The translations under genes and the position numbers were made by a program. From Lachnospiraceae bacterium (GTDB lineage Bacteria; Bacillota; Clostridia; Lachnospirales; Lachnospiraceae), in contig JAFUKK010000269.1 of assembly GCA_017473665.1 (NCBI GenBank), forward strand, positions 1 to 10,429: a stretch of 10,429 bases of DNA, in the 5' to 3' direction. Positions 1 through 6,142 of the stretch are shown here, piece by piece. Under the pieces are notes generated by a model. It made no database searches. It was not told the DNA's origin and was given only the letters and a program-made list of their open reading frames with translations. The first letter of the stretch is position 1. Each line of letters starts with the position of its first letter.

Positions 1-23
1 AAAAGATATTGATGGGGGTAATG

Positions 24-596
24 ATGGACGAGAGTCATCAGAATCGTATTTTGTCGGTGTCGGGGCTGGTAAAGCCTGATGGACGACAGAGGGAGAAATA
101 TTCTTTTCCGGGACTGCCCGGGGAATATGAATATTTGAATAAATTGCAGAAAGTCCGGGAGCCCGGGTTTCATCCGGGGCGACCTTTTTATATGCAGGCA
201 GATGTGCCCGGAAGTGAAAAGAGCATGTTGCAGGATTTGGACTATTTGAAACGAATGTATCCGGATATTGTGCATGGGTACATGGATCAGGTATCCATGA
301 TGCTGGATAAGTTGGATTATCAAGGAAGTATGATATATGATGAGTATCCGGATTACTATCAGCTGAAGCGTCTGTCCAGGACGGTGGTGGATATGATACG
401 TCGCAAGGAAATGGAGCAGATGAGTACGCCTGATGGGGATGTGATGCATTGGGAAAGTGTCGGTGGAATGGCACCGGAGGAATTGGTGGATAGTGGTAGT
501 TCGGAGGATAAATGGGTATGGGTGGAATATTTGGTACGCATATTGGTGTCCTTGGAAGTATTCCGACGGAGAAATCGCAAGTCCAGATACTATTAA
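24..596 (+). CDS. Hypothetical protein, small acidic, Clostridia type
   Basis: I do not recognise a named family. The frame is open to the left edge of the window, so the true start could lie outside. Of the visible starts, the ATG at 24 has the best-placed Shine-Dalgarno (GGGGG at 14-18, five bases upstream); ATGs at 12 and 21 and a TTG at 9 are also in frame. From 24 the product is 190 residues. It has no signal peptide and no clear membrane segment. A proline/glycine-rich N-terminal half (residues about 18-65) is followed by a charged, probably helical block (about 66-130) with the pattern LDYLKRMYP, then LDYQGSMIYDEYPD; I recall similar blocks in uncharacterised Lachnospiraceae proteins, without a known function. 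The tail is basic (RRRNRKSRYY). It is followed directly by a strong terminator, so it is the last gene of its transcript. Confidence 0.7.
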   Translation: MDESHQNRILSVSGLVKPDGRQREKYSFPGLPGEYEYLNKLQKVREPGFHPGRPFYMQADVPGSEKSMLQDLDYLKRMYPDIVHGYMDQVSMMLDKLDYQGSMIYDEYPDYYQLKRLSRTVVDMIRRKEMEQMSTPDGDVMHWESVGGMAPEELVDSGSSEDKWVWVEYLVRILVSLEVFRRRNRKSRYY

Positions 597-602
597 TGTA
601 AG

Positions 603-642
603 AAACTCAGGTTACACAGGAGTGGTGTAACCTGAGTTTTTT
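603..642 (+). terminator. Strong intrinsic terminator after the first gene
   Basis: A perfect 15-bp inverted repeat (603-617 with 625-639, core CTCAGGTTACAC / GTGTAACCTGAG) closes a 7-base loop and runs into a T tract at 637-642. It begins seven bases after the stop codon of the first gene. The A run on the left arm means it could also stop transcription on the minus strand, but no minus-strand gene ends here. Confidence 0.92.
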
Positions 643-663
643 AAATATTTCGTTCCAAGAGGT

Positions 664-691
664 TGTGATTTTGGGAGAAAAACTGTATGAT
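664..691 (+). promoter_or_regulatory. Possible sigma-70 type promoter for the methyltransferase operon
   Basis: TTGTGA (664-669) and TATGAT (686-691) lie 16 bases apart in the gap between the preceding terminator and the methyltransferase start. Position fits: a new transcript must start between the terminator and the gene. The match is only moderate, so this is an inference. Confidence 0.35.
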
Positions 692-752
692 GTAAATTGC
701 GAAAGGATACCATCTTATAGGGGTGACTTTTGGAAAGGCAAGGATGAAGAGA

Positions 753-1946
753 ATGGACGAAATCGGAAACTTGCTGGAGCAGATGCTTACAGCGGATTTG
801 ATTCAGATAAATATGAGTAATACCCGGGATGCAGAGCGTGCATCGAAGGTCAAAATCAGGCCTGTACTGATAGGTGGTCAATTGCTGTTTCAAGAGACCC
901 TTTATCGGGGGACGCAGGTATTTCATAATAATTACACTGCAGAAGATATGCAGGAGAAGATAAAAGAATACTTACAGCAATTATTTAAGCAGGCACAATT
1001 TAGCAATAAAGGGATGGATGCTACCATTCTGGTCAGTAAGAAGGGCAAGATGACCCTAAGAAAAAAAGCCCGGAAACAGGAGGTGGATCCTGCTGTTACG
1101 AAGGGGGATATTGATGGAACCGGAGATGACCAACTATCCCATAACCGTACCAAGCATTACATTTTGCAGGAGGGTAGGCCGGTAGATTTTCTGGTAGGAC
1201 TGGGAGTACAGAGCCCTGATGGCAAGGTAGCCAAGGCGAAATATGATAAATTCCGCCAAATTAACAGGTATTTGGAATTTATTGAAGATGTTCTTCACAA
1301 ATTGCCCGGAGACAGACCTGTACGTATCATTGATTTTGGATGCGGCAAGTCCTATTTGACTTTTGCCATGTATTATTATTTGCATGTACTGCAGGGCAGG
1401 GATATCAGAGTTACAGGTCTGGATTTGAAAAAGGATGTAATAGAGCACTGCAATCAGTTGGCAAGGCAACTACAATATGACAATCTACATTTTGAACATG
1501 GTGATATTGCCCACTATACCGGGGCAGACGCGGTGGACATTGTGGTAACTCTTCATGCCTGTGATACAGCTACGGATTATGCCATTGCAAAGGCTATTGG
1601 ATGGAATGCCCGGGTGATTATGGTAGTGCCCTGTTGCCAGCATGAGGTAAATAAACAGATTCGTAACCAATTATTGAAGCCGGTGCTAAAATATGGATTA
1701 ATAAAGGAACGTATGTCAGCGTTGCTTACAGATGCCTTGAGAGCCAATCTTATGGAACAAGCCGGATATGATACCCAGATATTGGAGTTTATTGATATGG
1801 AACATACGCCCAAAAATCTGCTGATACGTGGTGTAAGAGCAGAGGGAATGCGTAGCCGTAGCAACGGTAACGATATTACGGAGTTGGCAGATGAATTGCA
1901 GGTACAACTGACTTTGCAAAAACTGTTAAAGGAAAATAAAGAATGA
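753..1946 (+). CDS. Class I SAM-dependent methyltransferase (METTL25/Methyltransf_32-like)
   Basis: Probable cytoplasmic methyltransferase using S-adenosylmethionine; its substrate is unknown. From the ATG at 753 it has 397 residues. The SAM-binding motif I is IIDFGCGKS (about 192-200), with the following acidic motif in VTGLDLKK (about 220-227). The motifs LHACDTATD (267-275) and PCCQHE (293-298) are typical of the Methyltransf_32 group that includes eukaryotic METTL25/RRNAD1-like proteins. Before the Rossmann fold is a conserved segment with KYDKFRQINR (about 163-172). The N-terminal ~120 residues (RDAERASKVKIRPVLI) form a separate family-specific domain. The start is uncertain: ATG 744 has GGAAAGG upstream, ATG 753 has AAGGA eight bases upstream, and GTG 723 is also in frame; I prefer 753 because MDEIGNLL resembles the start of relatives as I recall them. 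Its stop overlaps the next start (ATGA), implying translational coupling. Confidence 0.85.
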   Translation: MDEIGNLLEQMLTADLIQINMSNTRDAERASKVKIRPVLIGGQLLFQETLYRGTQVFHNNYTAEDMQEKIKEYLQQLFKQAQFSNKGMDATILVSKKGKMTLRKKARKQEVDPAVTKGDIDGTGDDQLSHNRTKHYILQEGRPVDFLVGLGVQSPDGKVAKAKYDKFRQINRYLEFIEDVLHKLPGDRPVRIIDFGCGKSYLTFAMYYYLHVLQGRDIRVTGLDLKKDVIEHCNQLARQLQYDNLHFEHGDIAHYTGADAVDIVVTLHACDTATDYAIAKAIGWNARVIMVVPCCQHEVNKQIRNQLLKPVLKYGLIKERMSALLTDALRANLMEQAGYDTQILEFIDMEHTPKNLLIRGVRAEGMRSRSNGNDITELADELQVQLTLQKLLKENKE

Positions 1947-3598
1947 AAAAGAGTCTGATAAAACTGAGTGTTTTTGTACTGGTATTTTTGGTGGCACTGT
2001 TGGGTTTTGGAGCCATTATGAATAGAGGACAGAATAATCTGACCATGGAGATGTCGCGGGCTAGTCTACCCATTGTAGGTTTTTTCCAGGGAGATGTAGA
2101 GGTAAACCAACTTCATGGCTATACAGAAGAGATGGATACGGCTTTTCAAAGGGACACCATTTTGGTGTTGGGAGCCGCCAGAGAGGCAGAATTTTATATA
2201 GATACCTATGGTCAGAATATTAATAATGTAACCATGGAGGTACGCAGTATTGATGGACAGCGTCTCATTGAAGAGACCTCATTGACAGAATGGGAGATGG
2301 AGCGTACCAGAATTACAGGGCAGTTACAGATGAAAGATTTGCTGGAGGCAGATCAGGAATATCAGTTAGTACTTTTGCTGGAGACCGAAGAAGGAGAAGT
2401 AATTCGTTATTATACCAGATGTATTTGGAGCCAGCAGTTATATGTGCAGGAAAAGGTAGATTTTGTTGTAGATTTTCATCAGCGTCTCTTTGACGCAGAA
2501 AAAGCAAAGAGTTTGACAAGATATTTGGAGACCAATTCGAAACTGGAGGATAACAGTTCTTTTCATAAGGTAAACATTCATAGTAGTTTGAAACAGTTGA
2601 CTTATGGAGAGTTAAATGTAACTAGGGAATGGGAACCCACAATACAAATTACGGAGATGGCAAATCAGACAGCATCTTTTGTAATGAAGTTTTTGGTGTC
2701 TTCTCCGGCGCAAAAGGGCAAAACTTACTATCTGGCAGAGGAATATTATCGGATTCGGTATACGCCCACCCGTACGTATCTTTTGGATTATCAACGTACG
2801 ATGACCCAAATTCCGGATGTGCAGAATATGTATGCCAATGATAAGATACTGCTGGGTATTACTGATTCTCAGGTAAAGATGAGTGAGAGTCAGGATGGCA
2901 ATGTGCTGGTATTTGAAGTGGCGGGTAAGCTTATGAGCTACAATGCCACTGCCAATAAGCTGGCAGTACTTTTCGGTTTTTATGATGAGGAAAATATGGA
3001 TGCCCGTACTATGTGGCGCCAACATGATATTAAGATATTGGATGTGCAGGAAAGCGGCAATGTGCAATTTGCCGTGTATGGTTATATGAACCGCGGCAGA
3101 AACGAAGGCCGGGTGGGAATCCAGATTTATCACTATGACAGTGCACTCAATACGATTGAAGAGATTGCATACATCCCCTATGATAAAGGCTTTTCGGTGT
3201 TGCAGGCTGAGGTGGAGAAGCTCCTATACCTGAATAGGGACCAGAGATTGTATTTAACATTGGAAAATCAGGTATATTGTATCAATCTGTCTGAGAGGAC
3301 CATTCATGAAGTGGCAGGCATCAATCAGGATAATGGATTGTTTGTATCTGAAAATCACGAAACCATGGTTTGGTTGGAGGAGGATACACTGAACCAATCA
3401 CAAAAGTTGAACGTACGTAATATGACCAATGATGTGCAGCATTCCATCGAAGCGGGTATGGAAGAGAGTATCCGGCCGTTGGGCTTTATGGGAGAAGACA
3501 TTATCTATGGCGTGGCGTATAGGGAGGATATTGTAGAGGAAAGCACCGGTCAGTTGTTTGTACCCATGTATAAGATTTGTATCAGTAATACTAGGTGA
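1943..3598 (+). CDS. Membrane-anchored extracytoplasmic protein, N-terminal part of a nonsense-split gene
   Basis: The 551-residue product starts at an ATG overlapping the methyltransferase stop, with AAAGG ten bases upstream. Residues 1-6 are basic and 7-26 are a hydrophobic segment (VFVLVFLVALLGFGAIM) followed by a polar region, which fits an N-terminal signal anchor with the rest outside the cell. No enzyme motif is visible. Residues roughly 300-550 alternate short beta-like stretches and turns (for example YGYMNRGRNEGRVGIQIYHY, then later NQVYCINLSERTIHEV), suggestive of a beta-propeller-like sensor or scaffold; this is inference. The ORF ends at TGA 3596-3598, but the same frame stays open from the next codon to 4465 and reads as natural protein, so this is probably the first two thirds of an ~840-residue protein. 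I do not know the function; co-transcription with a methyltransferase does not reveal it. Confidence 0.8.
   Translation: MKKSLIKLSVFVLVFLVALLGFGAIMNRGQNNLTMEMSRASLPIVGFFQGDVEVNQLHGYTEEMDTAFQRDTILVLGAAREAEFYIDTYGQNINNVTMEVRSIDGQRLIEETSLTEWEMERTRITGQLQMKDLLEADQEYQLVLLLETEEGEVIRYYTRCIWSQQLYVQEKVDFVVDFHQRLFDAEKAKSLTRYLETNSKLEDNSSFHKVNIHSSLKQLTYGELNVTREWEPTIQITEMANQTASFVMKFLVSSPAQKGKTYYLAEEYYRIRYTPTRTYLLDYQRTMTQIPDVQNMYANDKILLGITDSQVKMSESQDGNVLVFEVAGKLMSYNATANKLAVLFGFYDEENMDARTMWRQHDIKILDVQESGNVQFAVYGYMNRGRNEGRVGIQIYHYDSALNTIEEIAYIPYDKGFSVLQAEVEKLLYLNRDQRLYLTLENQVYCINLSERTIHEVAGINQDNGLFVSENHETMVWLEEDTLNQSQKLNVRNMTNDVQHSIEAGMEESIRPLGFMGEDIIYGVAYREDIVEESTGQLFVPMYKICISNTR
3596..3598 (+). other. In-frame TGA interrupting one long gene (1943-4465)
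   Basis: From ATG 1943 to TAG 4465 is exactly 841 codons in one frame, interrupted only by this TGA at codon 552. The sequence across it reads ...YKICISNTR-stop-EVLKEYSREGVYITG..., a smooth beta-strand/turn passage. A glycine (GGA) or arginine (CGA) here would fit, so a single base change to TGA is the simplest origin. Alternatives are a sequencing or assembly error, programmed readthrough, or a genuine split with termination-reinitiation at GTG 3602. UGA is a normal stop elsewhere in the window (the methyltransferase ends in TGA) and glycine GGA is used freely, so a changed genetic code is unlikely. Confidence 0.75.
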
Positions 3599-3601
3599 GA
3601 A

Positions 3602-4465
3602 GTGTTAAAGGAGTATAGTCGCGAAGGTGTTTATATTACCGGTTGTACTGTGGAGAATAATCAGATTACCCTGGAACGATGTGAACGGACAGAAGTAGGA
3701 GGCTTCCGGGCTATTGAACCTGATAATATTATGAATAACGAGGAACAGAAAACCCGTAAGAATACAGTCTCTGTGGCGGTTATCGATGTGTACGAGGAAT
3801 ATGTGCAGATCAAGACCCGCAAAACCATTGATGGCAAGAATATCAAGGTACAAACACCTAAGGAACTGGTATTTGAAGGTGGACGGGATTTGGAATGGGA
3901 ACACCCGGATGCCGGACGCTATTATGTATATAATCAAGGTCGCGTACAGCGGATTTTCTGTGCGCCGGCAGGCGCAATTAACCTGGCCTATGACGTGGCA
4001 GGAGTGGTGGTAAATGAATCCGGTGATACTATTTGGTATCGTGGAAACAGAGTGGCTCGTAATCAGATTATGGCCATCAAGGCTGCTCGGACCACGGAAG
4101 AGAAAAATTCCCTGGCAGTATGTATGGATACAATCTTTGCCTTTGAGGGTAAGGTACGTAACTCCGAATATCTGCTGGCAGAAGGTGATAGTGTGGTAGA
4201 CATCATGCAAGAACAATTGGAGGATTGTCAGATTCTAAATCTCACCGGTTGTACATTGGATGCACTGTTATATTATGTTAATCAGGATATCCCGGTCCTG
4301 GCTATGGTGGAAAACGGAGATGCAGTGCTGGTTACAGGATTTAATGAATACAATGTGGTTATCATGGACCCTCGCAACGGAACTCTTTCCAAAAAAGGTA
4401 TGAATGATTCTACGGAATGGTTTGCAGAAAACGGTAATTGTTTTATTACTTATTCCAGGAAATAG
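3602..4465 (+). CDS. C39-peptidase-like domain protein, C-terminal part of the split gene
   Basis: A 287-codon ORF begins at GTG 3602, three bases after the preceding stop and in the same frame. It has no signal peptide of its own and its only ribosome site is the badly spaced AGGTGA over the upstream stop; the next in-frame ATG (3731) has none. This suggests it is translated by reinitiation, or is the detached end of a longer exported protein. The N-terminal ~95 residues continue the repeat-like beta pattern (YITGCTVENNQITLERC). Residues about 160-287 resemble a papain-fold C39_2 domain: SLAVCMDTIFAFEG (170-183), a GCTLDALLYYVNQDIPVLAM stretch, NGDAVLVTGFNEYNV and MDPRNG (255-260). The usual CGP nucleophile motif is absent, although Cys174 lies nearby, and the expected catalytic His position appears to be Asp240, so it may be a non-catalytic binding module. 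Assignment to C39 is by pattern recognition. Confidence 0.72.
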   Translation: MLKEYSREGVYITGCTVENNQITLERCERTEVGGFRAIEPDNIMNNEEQKTRKNTVSVAVIDVYEEYVQIKTRKTIDGKNIKVQTPKELVFEGGRDLEWEHPDAGRYYVYNQGRVQRIFCAPAGAINLAYDVAGVVVNESGDTIWYRGNRVARNQIMAIKAARTTEEKNSLAVCMDTIFAFEGKVRNSEYLLAEGDSVVDIMQEQLEDCQILNLTGCTLDALLYYVNQDIPVLAMVENGDAVLVTGFNEYNVVIMDPRNGTLSKKGMNDSTEWFAENGNCFITYSRK

Positions 4466-4480
4466 AGAGAAAGATATAAT

Positions 4481-4512
4481 GAGAGCCGACACCCCAAGGG
4501 GTGCCGGCTCTT
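4481..4512. terminator. Hairpin between convergent genes, probable bidirectional terminator
   Basis: The arms GAGCCGaCACCCC (4483-4495) and GGGGTGcCGGCTC (4498-4510) form a GC-rich stem with one A-C mismatch and a 4-base loop. It lies between two convergent stops (TAG at 4465 and the queT stop at 4536). Neither side has a good T tract (TTGCT on the plus strand; a CTCATTATATC-type flank on the minus strand), so its strength as an intrinsic terminator is uncertain, but position and stability fit that job. Confidence 0.6.
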
Positions 4513-4535
4513 GCTATCAGTTTGAGCGTATGAAG

Positions 4536-5012
4536 TTAAAATAGGTACTTGCGATACTTTTCTAATATCTGCAACAGCAGGATGCCCAGTACACCGCAGG
4601 ATAACAGCTCACCGATGCCCACGGTTAACATAAAGTAGGGGATGGAGCCTTGGAAGCAGTATACATAAGCCAGTACAAAAGGAACAATCAGTACATTGGC
4701 TATGATGGGGGGCAGGGGAGTCAGCCATTTCCATTTCCGCAGGAAATAAGTGCCCAATGCACCTAAAAGCGTGGCAATACTGCCAAATACAATATCCAGG
4801 GGCATGGCGCCGGTGAGAATATTGCTAATCAGGCAGCCTGCAAAGAGGCCCGGTATGGCAGCAGGTGTAAAGTAAGGCAGAATAGTCAGTGCCTCAGAAA
4901 AGCGCAGTTGCACGGCATAGTTGGCCAGGCCCAGTGCGTTGGCCAGCAGTGTCAGCACCACATAAAGAGCAGCAATTACGGCTGCCTTGGTAAGAAAAGA
5001 TGTTTTGTTCAT
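4536..5012 (-). CDS. queT: QueT family ECF transporter substrate component (queuosine precursor uptake)
   Basis: Integral membrane substrate-binding (S) component of an energy-coupling factor transporter, predicted to import a queuosine precursor such as preQ1 or queuine for modification of the tRNA wobble base. At 158 residues it has the usual S-component size, with about five to six hydrophobic segments. Family-typical stretches are QLRFSEALTILPYF (35-48), PGLFAGCLISN (54-64), DIVFGSIATLLGA (73-85) and GIGELLSC (132-139). The ATG at 5012 has AAGGAG eight bases upstream. No ECF ATPase or T component is nearby, as expected for a group II system sharing a module encoded elsewhere. It has its own promoter just after the araC stop and a structured leader that may be a preQ1 riboswitch. 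The family call is by recognition of sequence; substrate identity is inferred from the family. Confidence 0.88.
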   Translation of the reverse strand: MNKTSFLTKAAVIAALYVVLTLLANALGLANYAVQLRFSEALTILPYFTPAAIPGLFAGCLISNILTGAMPLDIVFGSIATLLGALGTYFLRKWKWLTPLPPIIANVLIVPFVLAYVYCFQGSIPYFMLTVGIGELLSCGVLGILLLQILEKYRKYLF

Positions 5013-5020
5013 GATATTGT

Positions 5021-5081
5021 CTCCTTAGTTTTGTTTTTTCACCGTTTAAAACGGTTGGGTCAGGATGGTTTCGAACTGACC
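5021..5081 (-). promoter_or_regulatory. Structured queT leader, candidate preQ1 riboswitch
   Basis: Read on the minus strand, the leader contains a 6-bp stem GGTCAG/CTGACC (5081-5076 with 5063-5058) with a 12-base loop TTCGAAACCATC. A second hairpin follows, ACCGTT/AACGGT (5055-5041), then an A-rich tail AAAAAACAAAACTAAGGAG (5039-5021) that contains the ribosome binding site. A-rich tails running into the Shine-Dalgarno (AACAAAAC..AAGG) are a hallmark of preQ1-I H-type pseudoknots, and a hairpin between stem and ribosome-site tail is seen in other preQ1 classes. queT is an established preQ1-riboswitch target. The loop bases CC could pair with GG of the ribosome site, giving translational control. 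I cannot assign a class, and the second hairpin is not standard for preQ1-I. Confidence 0.42.
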
Positions 5082-5108
5082 GAATGCAGAAAGAATCTTG
5101 CAAAGGAG

Positions 5109-5137
5109 AATATAGCATAGCTTTATAGAAAAGGCAA
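5109..5137 (-). promoter_or_regulatory. queT promoter, extended -10 type
   Basis: On the minus strand TTGCCT (5137-5132) and TATATT (5114-5109) are 17 bases apart, with TGC directly before the -10 (extended -10). It begins four bases beyond the araC stop codon and predicts a transcript start near 5102, about 90 bases before the queT ATG. This leaves room for the structured leader and makes queT independently transcribed, though readthrough from araC is possible because no terminator separates them. Confidence 0.65.
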
Positions 5138-5140
5138 TGT

Positions 5141-6007
5141 TTATTTTGGACCGGTTTGTTGCAACTGTTGATATTGTCTTGGTGACATTCCTGTTTGCTT
5201 GCTAAAGGTTCTGGAAAAGTTTGAATAGTTGTGGAAGCCTGCCAAAAAGCAGGTTTCTCCAGGGGGGATTCCCTCTCCCAGTAACCTACGGGCAAGGGTC
5301 ACTTTTTTTGCAAGAATGAATTGTTGGATGGAGGTGCCCATAGTAGCTTTGAAACGACGACAGAGATAGTCTCCGTTGTGGTAAAGGCTGGAGGCAAGGG
5401 CATCCATACTAATGTCTTCTGTAAGATGTTGATCGATATAAGTAAATATTTCTGCAACCAAAGGCGGCATTACACTGGAAAAGACAGATTCCGTCGGTTG
5501 GTGTGCATGGCGGTTTAAAAGAATGAGAAATTGGGCCAGCAAGGCATGGATTAGCAGCGTGCTGCCGAATTGCGCATGCTTCAGTTCCTTTTCAATGTTG
5601 GTAGTCAGGGCAACCAACTCCTGAAGGGCTTCCTCATCTACAGAAATGAGATTCAGATTTCCCGGCGGACAACGATGAAACATGCCGGACAAATTGGTGC
5701 TCTCATCATTTAGGCTTTGCAGGAAGGGTTCAGAGATATTGACCAGAATACGGATGTAGTCCTTATCCCTTTGGGGAATGGCACAGTGGAAGGAATAAGG
5801 TGCGCAGCATACGATGTCTCCCCGCTGAAGTATTTTGCCTTCGTTTTCTGTGTAATAGAGACTATCCTTCCCCAGGAAAATCAATACTTCATAGCCGTCA
5901 TGGCAGTGTAGGGGCGGATGGGGACCCGGAAAAAGTCCGTCCTCCTTGTACTGGCAGATGATATCTTTATGCAGGGGTACAAAAATGTGTTGCTTTTGAT
6001 TAATCAT
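5141..6007 (-). CDS. AraC family transcriptional regulator with cupin sensor domain
   Basis: Cytoplasmic transcription factor of 288 residues, the usual length for the family. An N-terminal cupin-like ligand-binding domain carries the histidine-rich start PPLHCHDGYEVLIFL (31-45), then YYTENEGKILQRGDIVCCAP (51-70). The C-terminal double helix-turn-helix of AraC/XylS type spans about 185-282: first helix pair near DISMDALASSLYHNGDYLCR (198-217), and the family signature AGFHNYSNFSRTFSKQTGMS (256-275) followed by PRQY. The ATG at 6007 has GAGGAG five bases upstream. It is divergent from the GH115 gene across 135 bp, the classic arrangement for a local sugar-responsive activator, so the likely inducer is a glucuronoxylan-derived oligosaccharide; the inducer is inference only. 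It lacks a membrane region, unlike the longer two-component-linked AraC proteins. Confidence 0.9.
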   Translation of the reverse strand: MINQKQHIFVPLHKDIICQYKEDGLFPGPHPPLHCHDGYEVLIFLGKDSLYYTENEGKILQRGDIVCCAPYSFHCAIPQRDKDYIRILVNISEPFLQSLNDESTNLSGMFHRCPPGNLNLISVDEEALQELVALTTNIEKELKHAQFGSTLLIHALLAQFLILLNRHAHQPTESVFSSVMPPLVAEIFTYIDQHLTEDISMDALASSLYHNGDYLCRRFKATMGTSIQQFILAKKVTLARRLLGEGIPPGETCFLAGFHNYSNFSRTFSKQTGMSPRQYQQLQQTGPK

Positions 6008-6076
6008 AATGTCTCCTCGAAAGTCGGATTACGCAAAGAAAAGGAAGCCAAAGTGTATAACTGATACTTTCTGGTA

Positions 6077-6085
6077 TGCTATTAT
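6077..6085 (+). promoter_or_regulatory. Predicted GH115 promoter, extended -10 with weak -35
   Basis: TGCTATTAT gives an extended -10 element 58 bases before the GH115 start. The expected -35 position (6057-6062, ATAACT) is poor, as in activator-dependent promoters, and is covered by the AAAGTGTAT/ATACTTT dyad. TATACT at 6086-6091 is an alternative -10. Confidence 0.4.
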
Positions 6086-6112
6086 TATACTAATAGTTGC
6101 AGTAAAAGAAAA
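6084..6112 (-). promoter_or_regulatory. Predicted araC promoter overlapping the GH115 promoter
   Basis: On the minus strand a perfect TATAAT (6089-6084) has a weak TTTTCT (6112-6107) 17 bases upstream. It would start transcription near 6077 and give araC a leader of about 70 bases. Because it overlaps the GH115 -10 region, the two divergent promoters probably compete, allowing autoregulation by the same bound protein. Confidence 0.4.
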
Positions 6113-6142
6113 GAGAAAGTGTATGCATGATAAGGAGGGCCT

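Larger units (their letters stand above)
6050..6124. promoter_or_regulatory. Repeated AAAGTGTAT elements, candidate AraC operator sites
   Basis: AAAGTGTAT occurs at 6050-6058 and again at 6116-6124, and the near-inverse ATACTTT lies at 6064-6070, making an imperfect dyad (AAAGTGTAT-AACTG-ATACTTT) around 6060. The dyad sits over the -35 region of the predicted GH115 promoter, where an AraC-type activator would contact polymerase; the distal copy lies just before the GH115 ribosome site. Function is inferred from position and repetition. Confidence 0.4.

Noticed and set aside
2612..3133. 173-codon open frame on the minus strand
   Set aside because: Opposite the membrane-anchored protein gene; composition rich in His and Ile, no recognisable motif.
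3596..3598. Selenocysteine or a reassigned UGA codon as the reason for the in-frame TGA
   Set aside because: I see no SECIS-like hairpin just downstream (GAAGTGTTAAAGGAG is unstructured) and no cysteine context. Other long genes here contain no in-frame TGA, and the methyltransferase uses TGA as its stop.
3605..4216. 203-codon open frame on the minus strand
   Set aside because: It lies wholly opposite the C39-like coding region, has no ribosome site and a low-complexity Ile/His/Phe-rich composition typical of an antisense shadow.
5041..5055. ACCGTTTTAAACGGT palindrome as an intrinsic terminator for araC
   Set aside because: On the minus strand it is followed by an A-rich, not T-rich, tract, so it cannot act as an intrinsic terminator in that direction; it fits better as part of the queT leader.
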